Shown here piece by piece: positions 35,943-53,083 of a stretch of DNA of 64,000 nt (position 1 is the stretch's first letter; every line of letters begins with the position of its first letter). The notes beneath the pieces were generated by a model. The model was not told the origin of the DNA. It did no database searches and worked only from the letters and a program-made list of their open reading frames with translations. Location of the stretch: contig CM059972.1 in assembly GCA_030490835.1 (NCBI GenBank), forward strand, positions 92,985,137 to 93,049,136, given 5' to 3'. The DNA comes from Annona cherimola. Taxonomy: Eukaryota > Streptophyta > Magnoliopsida > Magnoliales > Annonaceae. The position numbers and the translations under genes were made by a program.

Positions 35943-36237
35943 CAATCCTATGCACTCGGGTGCATTCAGCTTCAATGCACCCGGGTATACTGCACTTTTT
36001 TTTTTTTTTTGAAATTTTTTTTATATAATGGTTAATTTAAATTATCGAAAATGTCACTGATTTTTAAAAATCTAAAAAAAATATCTAAAAGTTTTCAAAA
36101 ATAGTAAAAATTGATACATATGTTAAATAAACCTATATTAACAGCTTCATGAAAAAAATTTTAAAAAAAAATAAAAAAAATTAAGTGTAGTACACCTGGG
36201 TGCATCGAGGCTGAATACACCCGAGTGCATAGGATTG
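35943..36237. mobile_element. Foldback element, CAATCCTATGCACTCGGGTG termini
   Basis: The left and right termini are inverted repeats of about 45 bp with few mismatches; the first 20 bases are exact. The interior is the shared AT-rich hairpin core. At 295 bp it is the best-preserved copy of this terminus type and lies less than 1 kb upstream of the receptor start codon. Confidence 0.9.
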
Positions 36238-37204
36238 GGCTCCGTAAATACCATCATGCGTATTCATGTTTTCCTCTTTTTTACCTCCCATTACCACGTC
36301 AGTTTCTGTTTGCGTCGGTTGGTAGCAGTAGAATACGAATATCTACGAGACCAACCTTCTGTAGCCCAAGCCACACACAACACAGGAAAAAGAAAATCTC
36401 TCTTGTCATTTCACTTCAACAACCAGATACTTTCGGTAGGAAAGGAACGATCTTGAGGTGGGTAAACGAGGAATAATTCTAGTTTCTTTGTTTGTTTGTT
36501 TGTGTTTTTTTTTTTTCCCCTCTGTGGGTGCCTACAGGAATGCATTTTCTCATACTTTTTGTTTGTGGGTACCTGCAGGAATGCATGTAAAAGTAGTGGT
36601 GAAGGAGCTTGCAGTATGCCTTTGCCTGGTTCTTTTATAGTCTTCTTTTTCTAAAAAGAAAATGGTTTTTTGGGCTTGCTTTTGAAGAAATCCTCCTTCC
36701 TATTCTGTATTCAAGCAATCTGTTTCGGCGCTTTATGGTACTTTGATGTGTTTTGCGTCCTTGATCTTTTGCTCTTTTGTTGGTATTCGATAAAACCCCT
36801 TGGTTTTAATTTCTCTTGCATTGTGATTGGTCATTAGTGCGTTGGTAGAACTGAACATACGTTGAATACCACCTTTTCTTCTCTATCTGAATGATACCCT
36901 TCGGTTGCTGGCAAACCGGATTCTTGTTCCTTTGCAAGATAGTGGCGCTAGGTTTGTTGAAAATGTTTTTCCATCGCGTTTATGAGTTTCGGGGCATTGA
37001 GTTGCTGCTTTCTTAGCAGAATCCCTAGTGAAATTTTGGGGTTCTGAGGAGTTTGCTGCTCTGTGCTCTAGCCCATGAGTATCCTCTGATGACTTCTTGT
37101 TTCTTCGTCTTTTCCAAATTTATAGATTTCGGGATTTTTGGGGGCTGTTTTGTTTTGAGAAATATGGGGTTGTAAATTTGGAATTTTGCTGTTTGGTTTC
37201 CATC
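36238..37204 (+). promoter_or_regulatory. Promoter and 5' leader region of the receptor gene
   Basis: This unique, T/C-rich sequence precedes the ATG. A possible leader intron runs from a donor such as GAG/GTGGGTAAAC near 36456 to an acceptor such as TTTATAG near 37125; this is a guess from splice motifs. Upstream ATGs exist, so translation control or a leader intron removing them is plausible. Confidence 0.45.
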
Positions 37205-42660
<5,456 letters not shown>

Positions 42661-42960
42661 TTTTGTCACATCCAATAACATATTCTTTCAGCTTCACTTG
42701 CTCTATTTTCATCACAAGATTTTGCAGCTTCTGCTAACATTCAGTGCAGTCTTCAGTTGTAGCGTTTTGCAAAAATATAAGCACTACATGTTACTGCATG
42801 CCATCGAATCCGAACAACACTTGTATATTTGTTTGTACGTATTAAATTTTGGGTATACAAAAAAAAAAAAAAAAAAGGAGATTCTTGGCATGCTGAATGT
42901 TCTTGAATTTTGAATCCTTCCATGTATAGTTGTGACCTTTGCCTGCGCATTTCATTAAGA
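42661..42960 (+). other. 3' untranslated region of the receptor gene
   Basis: This unique sequence follows the TAG stop. A poly-A tract of about 18 bases lies near 42860-42877. No canonical AATAAA was confidently chosen; the exact end of the transcript is unknown. Confidence 0.5.
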
Positions 42961-45625
42961 GTCAGTGTGTAATCATCTTATTTAGGCATCCAACTGAAGA
43001 ATGGAAAAAAATCTCGTGTTCTAATTTGATAGAGGGTTTTATGGCATTTTAATGAAACACAAGCCCCTTCTTGTTCATGATAAAAATAACTACATGATGC
43101 ACTCATGCTGTTTTAATTACAATTCAAAATTCCATTTTGACGTCCATTAAAGGAAAATTAAAAACATACGTTGATGACCACAGTGGCGGGTACCCCAAGT
43201 TTTGTAAATCAGAAGGCTGAGGTCAGACTTCTGTGGAATTTCTCACCTTGCATTGAAGGATTTTGCCTCCTATGGCTTGGAAATCCAAGAGACTTTGCAA
43301 AGTCAAGAAAGAAATTCTAATCACAGCCAAAGTCAAGTTTGTGATACAAAGAAATAGTATCAACCTGTGAAGCTGTTATTAATGCCCATCGAAACGCTAG
43401 GCTATCTAATTAAGTGGAATGTAGTAGTGATGCAGGAAAGTGATTTTTATTTTATTATTATTTTTTTAATTTCGACTTTTGGCTCATATCAGAGTTCTTA
43501 AAATCTCACAAGGTGCTGAATACGACTCCAATTCTTTGCAACGGGTGCTTCTCGAAGTACCATGATGGATGAAATTTCCTGATGTTGATTGAGTATTTTC
43601 AATGACAATCTTGATTGAGTTTTTTTTATGAGAATTTGAGTAACGATAATAATAAATGTGCGATATATTATCAGGTAAAAAAATTAAATGGAATATAAAA
43701 GGATGACAACTACCTGAGGTAGGCAACATTGCATGCATTCAGATGATAATTCAAGCTAAATTTTCAAGTTCATATGATAGGATCTAGTAGGGGATGGTCA
43801 AGATGTGTTGTATGTGTGCGGTACTTTGCATGTGTGGTTGAGTCGGTAGTCCGGGATTATAAATGGGGAGAGTTGAGAGAGGAGAGGGTGTGGATGATTT
43901 GTGTTGTTTCATTAGTTCTTTAGCTGGACCTGAGAGCGAGAGCACCCTCTTACATACATCAATTCTCGCAAGATAGGTGTCTCAATCTCATAGATTGCAG
44001 ATCTTTGATTGAATTGAATAAAAATTTAGATTTGATCATAACATCATAATTTAATAAGTCTAATTTCAAATCTAGTCAAATCTAATTTTATTTTTCCTAG
44101 CCAATACAAAAATTCCAACCCGAACTCAACACCGCAACAAAATCAGGTAAAGTTTTGCTAGCTTTCAGTTTATCCTCAACTCTTGGTTAATTAGCCTAAA
44201 ATCTAAAAGTACTTTACTTCCAAGAAATATGTTAAATTGTTAATTCCTCTGTTTACCGGAAATTATCTATTGATACATTCCAAGTGGCATGGACAAAGAA
44301 AGGATATGCCCAACTAGTTGCCTGATTAAGGTGTTTTTATAGGCCTAATCTTATGATTTTTGTAAAGATGCAACTCTGGATAAGATACCTATAGTTTGAC
44401 CTATTATCTTAAAATGAGTAAAGTCGTTCATATTTTCCTGCCTACCTATAGGATAGGGTGGGTCTCAGATTAAAATATATATATATACACGCTGTAATTA
44501 GGTTATGGTAGATTTTAAAGTCCGGGCACCGAAAATTGACTTGAATTACCAAGATATATGCAATATATCTTTTATAAAATATATATCTTTGAATATATAA
44601 AATATATTTTTAAAAATATAAATCCTTTAAATCTATCTATTATTTAGTGACAAATTCAGAAAAATGTCACAAAAGTCTTCCTGTGACGGGCTTATTGCGC
44701 GCTAGAAGTTCGTTTACTTGTAGTGATTTTTTTAAAAAAAATGGGAAGAAAAATGCAACAGGCTCTACTCGATCGAATGCAAAAATCCCTCAAATTCCCT
44801 TAACAAGATATGTCATCCAGGCTTAAATACTGTGGAAATTAATCTAATCACGGAATTGAACCCTATAATGAATCTAAAATTATATTTTTTATTTATTTCA
44901 TAATCCAACCTTATATAGTTTCATAAATTTTGATTTTACCTATTGTGAACTTGTCTCCATATCTCGATAGAAGACTTTATAATTTTCATTGTTTGAAAAT
45001 TATAATTCGTATTTTTTTAGCTTATATGCATCTGATAAATTACACTAATGAGATATTGGAGAAAATTGAAAAGACAGAACATGTAATTTACACTATTTAC
45101 TGAATTTAATTAGAAGGTTTTTTCATTTCCGGAACCTATCTATAAGTATAAATCTGAATAGTTATAGAAATTTTAATATAATCTAGTAACATTTTTGGAT
45201 CATATCCCAGTTAATATAAATGTCAAAATGATAATTAGGTGTTAAAGTAAATCAAGGTTATTTCTTATGGGTTAATATATTAAATTTTTTGGAAGAATAT
45301 TAAACAAAGGAAGATTCATGATAATAAAGCACGTGTTATGATGAAAAAAATAATTATTTTGTTTTTAATCGTTAATTTAATTAATAGTTATTAATATCCC
45401 ACCTTGGTATTTTTCTCGATCCTTCGGTGGTTAGCACTTAATTAGCATTCCATTTTTGTTGGTTTTCTGTTGGGTTTGAATTGTTATGCTTGCCTGTAGC
45501 TGTAATGGAAACAAATGGACTGTTGTTGATGCTTGCATTTGTTGCTTTATGGCTGCCATTTAATTTAGACTAATTCACTTTAACCTTTTTTAAAAAAAAA
45601 TTGTGCCTTCGAAAAATGAGGCCTA
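42961..45625. other. Intergenic DNA with a possible LTR promoter remnant
   Basis: No gene is seen. Between about 43780 and 44040 there is a TATAAATGGGGAG box, a GAGAG-rich leader and an AATAAAAATT-type end, phrasing typical of an LTR promoter and similar to 47269-47520. No terminal repeats were identified. The rest is AT-rich. Confidence 0.3.
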
Positions 45626-46262
45626 ATCATTAAGACCGGTCTGCGCGTCATTTCAGACTGGCCTAAAATGCATATATTTTTTATTGTTTTCAAAATTTTT
45701 TTACAAAATTACTATTCTAGTTATGTTTATTCTATAAACTAATTTTTACTAATTTTGGAGATACGTAAATATTTATTTTTTATTTTTAAACATATGGATA
45801 TTTTAGTCATTTTAAATTGTTGAAACATGACTAAAATACTCTTATGTTTAAAAATCTAAAATAAATATTTATACATCTCTAAAATTAGTAAAAATTATTT
45901 TATATATTAAGGGGTTGTTTAGCAAAAAAAAAATTTCTAACCAAAACTTTTCAATTTAAAATTTTTCAATATATATCATTATTTTATTTTTTAATTATTT
46001 TTTTACATTTTCTTATACAATTGTCTTACTTTTCAATCATTTTTACACGTCTACTCATACACCTAGCTTATCTATTTTAAATTTATTCTCTTTACTTCTT
46101 ATTATTACTCTTATCGTATCATATCATTTCCTATCAATTTAAAAAATTTTACTACTTCCCAAACACACCCTAAACAAAACTAGATTAACTGTTTTACCAA
46201 AAAAAAAATCAAAAAAATATGTTTTTGGACGGGTCTAAAATGAACATTTTGCTGAATAGCGG
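45626..46262. mobile_element. Foldback element, AGACCGGTCT termini, with nested Tourist
   Basis: Left AAGACCGGTCTGCGCGTCAT and the reverse of the right TTTTGGACGGGTCTAAAATG are related to the termini at 48703-49086. The core hairpin (CATGACTAAAATACTC) is interrupted at TAA (45908-45910) by the Tourist element, after which the core resumes with AAACTAGATTAACTG. Confidence 0.75.
45911..46170. mobile_element. Tourist-like MITE nested in a foldback element
   Basis: The termini GGGGTTGTTTAG and CCCAAACACACCC are flanked by TAA on both sides (45908-45910 and 46171-46173). At 260 bp, its insertion into the foldback core is clean, so it is younger than its host element. Confidence 0.85.
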
Positions 46263-46309
46263 GTTGGGCATGCGGGTTAGACCTATGCCTATAGTAGATG
46301 GGTCATGGC

Positions 46310-47268
46310 TAGGGGTACAACTCGGTCTTATGAAACTCATGTTCGCCTTAACCTGAACCCTAATCCTATTTTTAAAACTTTAACCCTAATCCTAACCCTA
46401 ACCCTATTTATAAACCTAAATCCTAACCCTATTTTTGAAATTCGGGCTCGGGTTGAGTTTCAGGCTAGAATTCGGGCTGAAATTATTTTATATATTTGTT
46501 ATCTATCTTATACTTATTCAACTTTAAATCTTTTACTAAAAAAATTAAAAATGATATTTTTCTATTTTCAAGCAAAAATTCAAGAGTGTTTAAGAATGTA
46601 AAGAAGAAAAATCTCATTTAAACATTCTCTTTATATTAAGTGGACTAATAGTCATTTCTCAAAAAAAAAAAGACTAGTAGCCTGTTTTAGAAAATGAAAA
46701 GGCATATTATTTTCCTATTATGCAATTTAATATTAATATCATAAACATATACATAAACATTAATATCTAATTATAAAAAAACCTTATAACGTCAACCATA
46801 ATAAAAAATATTCAACAATCATAATATTAAGTTAAATAAATTACAATAAATTTATTTCAAGTAGATTAAACATCTAACTACTAATATCATATTAAAAAGA
46901 CCAAATGATAATATTCTATATAAATAGTTAAGTTAAAACACCAAATAAAACATCTCAAGTTCTAAAAATAGTTTTCATTTTTTTGTTTTGAAACTACCAC
47001 TAAACAAACTCTTTTTTCCTAAAAGAAAATATAAAAATATTATATTATATAATTGAACTTAACGAGGAATAATGTTTATGTATGGTATAAAATAAATATA
47101 ATATATATGAGACGAATGACACTAGATTTATATAGAGTATAAAATAAATATAAAATATGTGTTATATATAATTCGGGTTCGGGTTTATCTCAACCCAAGT
47201 TCAAGTTCTTTTCAATTCGGGTTCGGCAGGCCGGGTTCAGGTTGAGCGTGGCCCAAGTTGCACCCCTA
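46310..47268. mobile_element. hAT-type non-autonomous transposon
   Basis: The termini TAGGGGTACAACTCGG and CCCAAGTTGCACCCCTA are inverted repeats with TAGGGGTG-type ends typical of hAT MITEs. The flanks GTCATGGC (46302-46309) and GTCATGTC (47269-47276) match at 7 of 8 bases, the hAT target length. It is 959 bp, AT-rich inside, with no transposase. Confidence 0.8.
46358..46435 (+). repeat. Telomere-like CCCTAA-rich stretch inside the hAT element
   Basis: Irregular AACCCTAATCCTAACCCTAA-type words with interruptions. It lies within the subterminal region of the hAT element and is not a regular CCCTAAA array. Confidence 0.7.
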
Positions 47269-47520
47269 GTCATGTCTAGTACAGGCTTTATAAATGGGGA
47301 GGGACGGTAGGGAAGGTGGTGTGGGCGGTCTGCGTTTTTCGTTTTATCATTTCGTTGCCATCGTTCTTGAATTTGTGTTGTAGTTTGATAGAATAGTGTT
47401 AGATTGGATAGCTTCTTACAGTTTTCTGTAGTCAATTGTAATCAGAGTATTGAGTATTTCAACTTCAGCTGTAATTCGCTTTCGATTCAATAAATTCAAT
47501 GATTTTTCTCCTATGCATTC
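47269..47520 (+). other. Possible LTR promoter remnant
   Basis: TTTATAAATGGGGAG near 47288, then a GGTGTGGGCGG stretch and an AATAAATTCAATGA end near 47490. It was interrupted by the hAT element. The assignment is by general resemblance only. Confidence 0.3.
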
Positions 47521-48002
47521 ATACCAGTTAGTGGTTTGTAACCTATCATGCCACAGCCAGTTACGCTAACAACACCATCAAGCAGTAAGCAAATTCTGTG
47601 AAGTAAAGCAGTTCCAGAACTTCCAGATGAGAACTCCCCTTCCAAGAACACTTCATTTTTTTTTCTTTTCTTTTTTTTTCTTCTTTTTTTTTTTTTTTTT
47701 TTGAGGATTGAAATTATCTCCAAGTTTTCACTTCATTGAAATAGAAAAATGTGAAAAAGTAAAACAGTTCAAACGCTAAAAATTCAGCTGCAAACTAACG
47801 ATGAAAGCTCGAAAACTCCAGCTAACAACGTGGATTCGAAAACTGAGATACTTGTCTCGTATTTCCGCCGCGCTTAGAGTATAATATATCGGCGCTCAAA
47901 GCAATTCCAAGCATCAGACGTTAGAAATCAAGCTGCCTTAGCGGCCTCAAATTCTCGAATTTAAATTCTCGCGAAATCGCTGGTTGAGGATCATGGGGTG
48001 CG
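47521..48002. other. Intergenic DNA with T-rich tract
   Basis: There is a long poly-T/CT tract at 47655-47702. No gene is seen. Confidence 0.4.
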
Positions 48003-48234
48003 GTTGTATGCACCTGGGTGCAATGAGAGCCCCAATGCACCCGGGTGCATACAATCATTTTTTTAATTTTTTTTGAATTTTTTTTTAAACAACTGTTAAT
48101 CTAAGTGTATTTAACATGTGTATCAATTTTTACTATTTTTGGAAATCTTTTGATTTTTTTGAATTTTTAAAAAATCATTAGCATTTTACTAATTAAGTAC
48201 ACCTGGGTGAGAGCATCCGGGAGCATATGATTGC
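48003..48234. mobile_element. Foldback element, GCACCCGGGTGC termini
   Basis: Its left end is itself a hairpin: TGTATGCACCTGGGTGCA, a short GAGAGCCCC loop, then TGCACCCGGGTGCATACA. The right end has CACCTGGGTGAGAGCATCCG. The core has the shared ACTGTTAATCTAAGTGTATT phrase. Confidence 0.75.
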
Positions 48235-48435
48235 ATCTAGAAGATCATACTCTCATCCTTCTCTGGTTTTGAGATTCCAACAAATCCATCACTTAGAATT
48301 CCTAGCAAAGTGAACACCAGGTCAAGAGAAAGATGAAAGAAGAAAAAGATACATGGCCATGAAATTGGCACCCACTCCCATCCAAAAGGTTACCAAAACA
48401 TCAGCCAAGCCTACAGCGCAAATGGTGCTAATGCA

Positions 48436-49532
48436 ACCTGTTGGGACGAGGTTAAAAACCAGCCTCTAGTATGTGTAAATCTACCACAAATAGCCTCAAC
48501 ATCTCCTATAAATTATAATCCAACCAAACCAAAGACAACAAATCCACGAAATTGACACGATTAAGTATTTACATGGAAAATGTTTCAAAATTGAAGAAGA
48601 AATCACTAGGCAAGAAGAGCAAAATGTTCACTATGAAAGAAAGAATACAATCACAATTTAGGGTTATACCTAACCCTAAGAAATTGAGCACCTATCTTCT
48701 CAGACCGGTTTGAAATCCGGCGATTTCAGACTGGTCCAAACACCTATTTTTTTGTTTTTTTTTTGAAACTGTTTTATAAACATGTTAATCTAATTGTATT
48801 TAATCTATAAACCAAATTTTATAAATTTTGGATATGTATATATATTTATTTTGGGTTTTTAAAAATAAGAGTATTTAAGCAATTTTAAATTATTTGAAAT
48901 GACTTAAATGTCCCTATTTTTAAAAATCCAAAATAAATATACACATATATCCAAAAATGGTAAAATTTATTTATAGATTAAATACAACTAGATTAACATG
49001 TTTATAAAAATTTTTTTAAAAAAATATAGATTTTTGGATCGATCTGAAATTGCCAGATTTTAGACTAGTCTAAAAAAATCATTTGGTTAAGAAATAAGAA
49101 ATCAATTAACTCGCAGTCATCCATATGGAAATAATCATATTAAAAGGACAAATATCACCTTGGAAAGCTCTAAATAGTATGTAAGTTGATTCTCTTTCTT
49201 TTTCCCCTTCTTTCTTTATCTTTTTCTTCTTCCCCTTCAAGCAAGAAAGCCACACCACCAAAACCTTTGATTTGAAGTCTTTTTACTTGCCTTTGTTGAA
49301 GAAAAAAGCATAAAAGTAAACCCCTCTCCTCCTCCCTCCCAAAATTCCCAAAAGGATGACCAATAACAAGGGTTTAAAAATCCTATTTTATTCTCATGTA
49401 CGAGCAAATAGGGAGGGAGATAAAAAAAAAAAGAATCATAGGCCCAGTAGCAAATAGGTGATTCGTTTTTTTAATCTTTATTTAAGTGGGGCCACATATG
49501 GGTGACCCCTCACATGTTGGTCAACACTAACA
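48436..49532 (-). mobile_element. 3' LTR of the Tork-like copia element
   Basis: On the minus strand a purine tract GGGGTAGAT is followed by TGTTAGTGTTGACC (start at 49532), a classical 3' LTR start. The left limit near 48436 (TGTTGGGACG on the plus strand) is a guess. A foldback element at 48703-49086 sits inside it. Confidence 0.5.
48703..49086. mobile_element. Foldback element, AGACCGGT/AGACTAGTCT termini
   Basis: The left 38 bases from CAGACCGGTTTGAAAT pair with the reverse of the right end (TAGACTAGTCTAAAAT), with a shared internal GGCGATTTC/GGCAATTTC step. The core has AAAATGGTAAAATTTATTTA and TAGATTAACATGTTTATAAA. It is inserted in the Tork-like LTR. Confidence 0.8.
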
Positions 49533-49699
49533 ATCTACCCCAACTCGTGAGGGGTACCAACCAACTCAATGCTTATCTAGCACTCATGTTGACCAAGTTT
49601 CTACAAAAGTTTTGCTTCTCTCTTGTAACCACTTTGGTCATTATATCTAAAGGATTTTCATTAGCATGAATCTTCACAATCTGCATCTCCACTTTCCTG

Positions 49700-50700
49700 A
49701 CGACATCCTATATCTAATGATACCTCATATCAGTATGCTTCGTTCTAGATTGATATATTGCATTCCTGCTCAAGTCTATGGCACTCTTGTTATCAGTGTA
49801 TAGCATATTTCTTCTGCTGAGCCTAACTCCCTGAGAAGACTCATTATCCACAATAGTTCCTTTCCAACTTCTGTAACCGCAATGTATTATGCTTCTATTG
49901 TAAATAAAGCAACACACTTTTGTAGCCTGGATTGCCAAGACACAACTCCTATAAAAGCGAAAACATACTCAGAAGTAGACTTCTTGTGATCCAAATCACT
50001 TGCCATATTTGCATCTATGTATCCCTCCAGTACAGGACTTACCGCCAAAACATAAACACAAATTAGAAATACCTCTCAAATATCTAAAGATCCACTGCAC
50101 TACCTTCTAATGCTCCTTTCTTAGATTGGCAAAATACCTACTTACAACTCTAACTGCATAAACCATGACATACATGAGACTCTCAATTGCAGATGAATAC
50201 GATATAGAAGCCATGCTCTCCTGTTCTTTCTTTGTAATCGGACGCTTCTTGACACTCAGCTTGAAATGATTGGCTTGTAGTATAAAAACAAGCTTAGCAT
50301 TCATTTTCAAGCACTCGTTCAATATATTCATCTTATGATAACCACAACTTTTTACCTTTCCTACCATGAGATCTAGTCATGCTCAAAATCTATTTTTCTT
50401 GTCCTAAGTCCTTCATCTTGAATGACTTAAACAATTCTTCCTTTAACACGTTGATTCTACCTTTAACTCTTCTCATAATTAGTATGTCATCCACATATGG
50501 AAAATGGATAACGAAATCATATTTAGCAAAAATTTTGATATATACATAACGATTTGTATGTGTCCTTTTATAATAATGACTTACCATAAAAGAGACAAAC
50601 TTTCTTTACCATTGTCTTGGTGCTTGCTTTAAGCCATACATACCCTTTTTTAGCTTGCTGACTAAATGTTCTTTACCTTTGACTTAAAAAAATTTTAGTT
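49700..50700 (-). pseudogene. Tork-like copia: reverse transcriptase and RNase H remnants
   Basis: Broken minus-strand frames read, in pol order, FPYVDDILI (the YVDD catalytic box, 50390-50587), LSVKKRPITKKEQESM with SSAIESLMYVMV and RVVSRYFANLRKEH (50107-50367), and YTDNKSAIDLSRNAI with SRTKHTDMRYH (RNase H, 49714-49938). These match the end of a copia polyprotein of the TNT1/Tork kind. Stops and frameshifts separate the pieces, so it is inactive. Confidence 0.85.
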
Positions 50701-51661
50701 GTCTCATGTAAATTTTCTCCTCTAAATCCCCATGAAGGAATATAGTCTTGATATCTAATTGCTCAATCTTAAGGTCTTGACTTGTAGTTAAACCTAAAAT
50801 AGCTCGAATAGAAGACATCTTCACAACTGAAACGAAGATCTAATCAAAATATATACCTTTCTTCTTGCAAAACCTTTCACTACCAATTGAGCTTTATGTT
50901 TACCTTGAAGACCCAATTGTTCTGCAGTTTCTTTTCATTTTAAAGTTCAACCAACTCATAAGTTTTGCTTCTCTATAGAGAGGACATTTCTTCTTGCATT
51001 GTTTGTTTCTATTTTTCTCTTTTCTTATGAGCATTTATTTCTTCAATACATTCTGATTTTCCTGCATCTGATAACAAAAGATATTTTGTTGATAAGTATC
51101 TTATAGAAGGTTGACGTTCTCTGGTAGACCTTCTTAACTAGAGCTACTCATGTTCTTCCCCATGCTTCTCTTCTATAATCACTTGCTCCCCCTACTCGAC
51201 ATGGTCAACACTCTCCTCTGGAATGTTGACATCATCAACCTGCTCTTCATTGTCATCATGCATATCCCCAAGTCCCTCAATATGCTACATAGGAAGGGGA
51301 TTAGGAACCAAACTAGGCATCAAGACTATCTCCTAGTATTTCTCTTGCAATTTCCCTATTTCAAGACCATCCATAGTTTGGCCTTCATGAAAAATAAAAT
51401 CTTTGCTTCTCACTATTCTTCTTTTTCTAAATCCCAATGCCTATAATCAAACTTTTCATCTTCATAACTAAAGAAGATGCAAGGAATTTCTTTATCATCA
51501 TCCTTAGATCAATGCTCTTTTAGTACAAGCACAAATGCCTTGCATCCAAACACCCTCAAGTGAGAATGAGAACATCTCTATCAATCCAAACTCTCTCAAG
51601 CATATCCCCATTTCAACTTAATGAAGAACATTTTTTTTTGGTTAAATAACATGTAATACAC
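50701..51661 (-). pseudogene. Tork-like copia: eroded integrase/RT linker
   Basis: This lies between recognisable integrase (51662-52045) and reverse transcriptase (left). No long frame survives, but the position and direction fit the missing part of pol. A run of C residues at 51669-51678 marks the boundary with the integrase piece. Confidence 0.55.
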
Positions 51662-52045
51662 TTAGCCTCCCCCCCCCCCAAATGCCTTGGGTAACTTTGT
51701 AAATGAAAGCATGCTCCTAATCCTCTCAACAATGGTCCTATTCATCTTTTCTGCTACACCCTTTTGTTGAGGATTTATTGGAACTATCTTTTGATGTTTG
51801 GTACCATTTTCCTTCCAATACACTTCAAACAAACTTGATGTGTATTCACCACTATTATTTGTTCGGATGGACTTCAGCTTCTTTCTAATTTTTCTTTCCA
51901 CCATAGCATAAAAGTGCTTGAAGCTACCAAACACTTTATCCTTCGACTTCATGGTGTAAGTCCAAAGCTTTCTAGAAAAATTATCAATGAAAGTGACAAA
52001 ATACCAAGAACCACAAAGAGATTCATATTTCATAGGTCCACATAT
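51662..52045 (-). pseudogene. Tork-like copia: integrase core, truncated
   Basis: The minus-strand frame contains WYFVTFIDNFSRKLW, KLKSIRTNNSGEYTS and INPQQKGVAEKMNRTI, the integrase core around the second and third catalytic acidic positions. RTNNSGE has N in place of the usual D (RTDNGGE) and VAEKMNR keeps the E. The frame is cut at 52045 by the LTR of element A, and the rest of the N-terminal pol and gag is not seen to the right within this window. Confidence 0.85.
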
Positions 52046-52183
52046 TGTTGGAAACATGTGGAAAATAAGCCAAGTTTATATTTTGATGATTAACAAATCA
52101 ATTTGAGTAAATTTTGATTACTAACATGTGTGTGGAAATGATTAAAGGTTATGAAAATGAAGAATATGAAGCATGGCAAGTCA

Positions 52184-52990
52184 AGTCGATTTTCAAGTCG
52201 ACTCAGGCATCGACTTAGGCCAAGTCGATCCCCAAGTCGACTCCAGCAGCGACTTCAAAACTTCATTTTCTTCCAGAGTTGAAATCAAGAATGAGAGCTG
52301 CCGAAGTCGCATCTCAAGTCGACTCCGCTTGCGACTTGAGGTGAAGTCGCAGACCAAGTCGACTCCAGTAGCGACTTCGAGGCGTTGTTTTTCGTCCAGA
52401 GTTGAAATCGAGGACGAGAGCTGCCGAAGTCACATCCCAAGTCGACTCCGCATGCGACTTGGGTGAAGTCGCAGACTAAGTCGACTCCAGCTTGTACTTC
52501 AGTGCGGAAATTGCCGAACGAGTTAACTCAATAACAGATTTGAGTGGAGATGAAGATCAAGACAACTCAAACACTCAAATGAAGATCAAATGAAGAATAA
52601 AAGCAAGCAGGGTTGCATGAATCCATCATGATAGATTATGAACATATATTTGGACATCATTAAGCACTCTAAGATTCATGCATATATTCAAGATTTCAAG
52701 AATTCAAAGTTTGCAAGTCACGGAGCTAAAAGGACATCAAGCTGGGATGATTATACCGAGTTGCAAAAGATATAATCAAGGGAAAAATAACCAAACATGA
52801 AGAAATTCAAGCAAGCAAGGCATTCCAAGGATTTCAAGTTCAACTAGCAAGCTGAAGAAGAGAAGTCGCGCCCGAAGTCGACTTCACCTGCGACTTGGGT
52901 CAAGTCGAGGACCAAGTCGACCCAAACTGGAACTTGAAGAAGCTGCGGACAGGCGAAGTCGCACCCGAAGTCGACTCCACCTAAGACTTG
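52184..52990 (+). repeat. GTCGAC palindrome array in element A LTR
   Basis: About nine GTCGAC sites, mostly AAGTCGACTCC, plus GCGACTT hairpins. Two larger units beginning CCAGAGTTGAAATC (about 52273 and 52396) repeat with a 123 bp period. There is a gap without motifs between about 52510 and 52860, then three more sites just before the core promoter. Confidence 0.9.
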
Positions 52991-52995
52991 GGTCA

Positions 52996-53083
52996 CAACG
53001 GTCGGAAAATTTTCGAACGTTGGCGCATTAAATGCGCGCCACCTACTTCCAAACATTCGGATTCCCTCGCAAATTATATAAGG
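52996..53083 (+). promoter_or_regulatory. LTR core promoter of element A
   Basis: GAACGTTGGCGCATT and GCGCGCCACC precede TATATAAGG at 53075-53083, in the same order as in the solo LTR and in element B. Confidence 0.65.

Noticed and set aside
35672..36476. Short ORFs upstream of the receptor gene
   Set aside because: They overlap foldback elements or leader sequence, have low-complexity T-rich or Pro/Ser-rich translations, and show no recognisable domain.
37097..37204. Extended N-terminus of the receptor using an upstream in-frame ATG
   Set aside because: It would place 36 residues before a good signal peptide. The ATG at 37205 opens directly into the hydrophobic segment.
46358..46435. Interstitial telomere
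   Set aside because: The words are irregular and lie inside a hAT element with its own termini and target duplication. No regular CCCTAAA run exists.
51150..51446. 98-codon plus-strand ORF
   Set aside because: It is antisense to the decayed Tork-like pol and explained by it.
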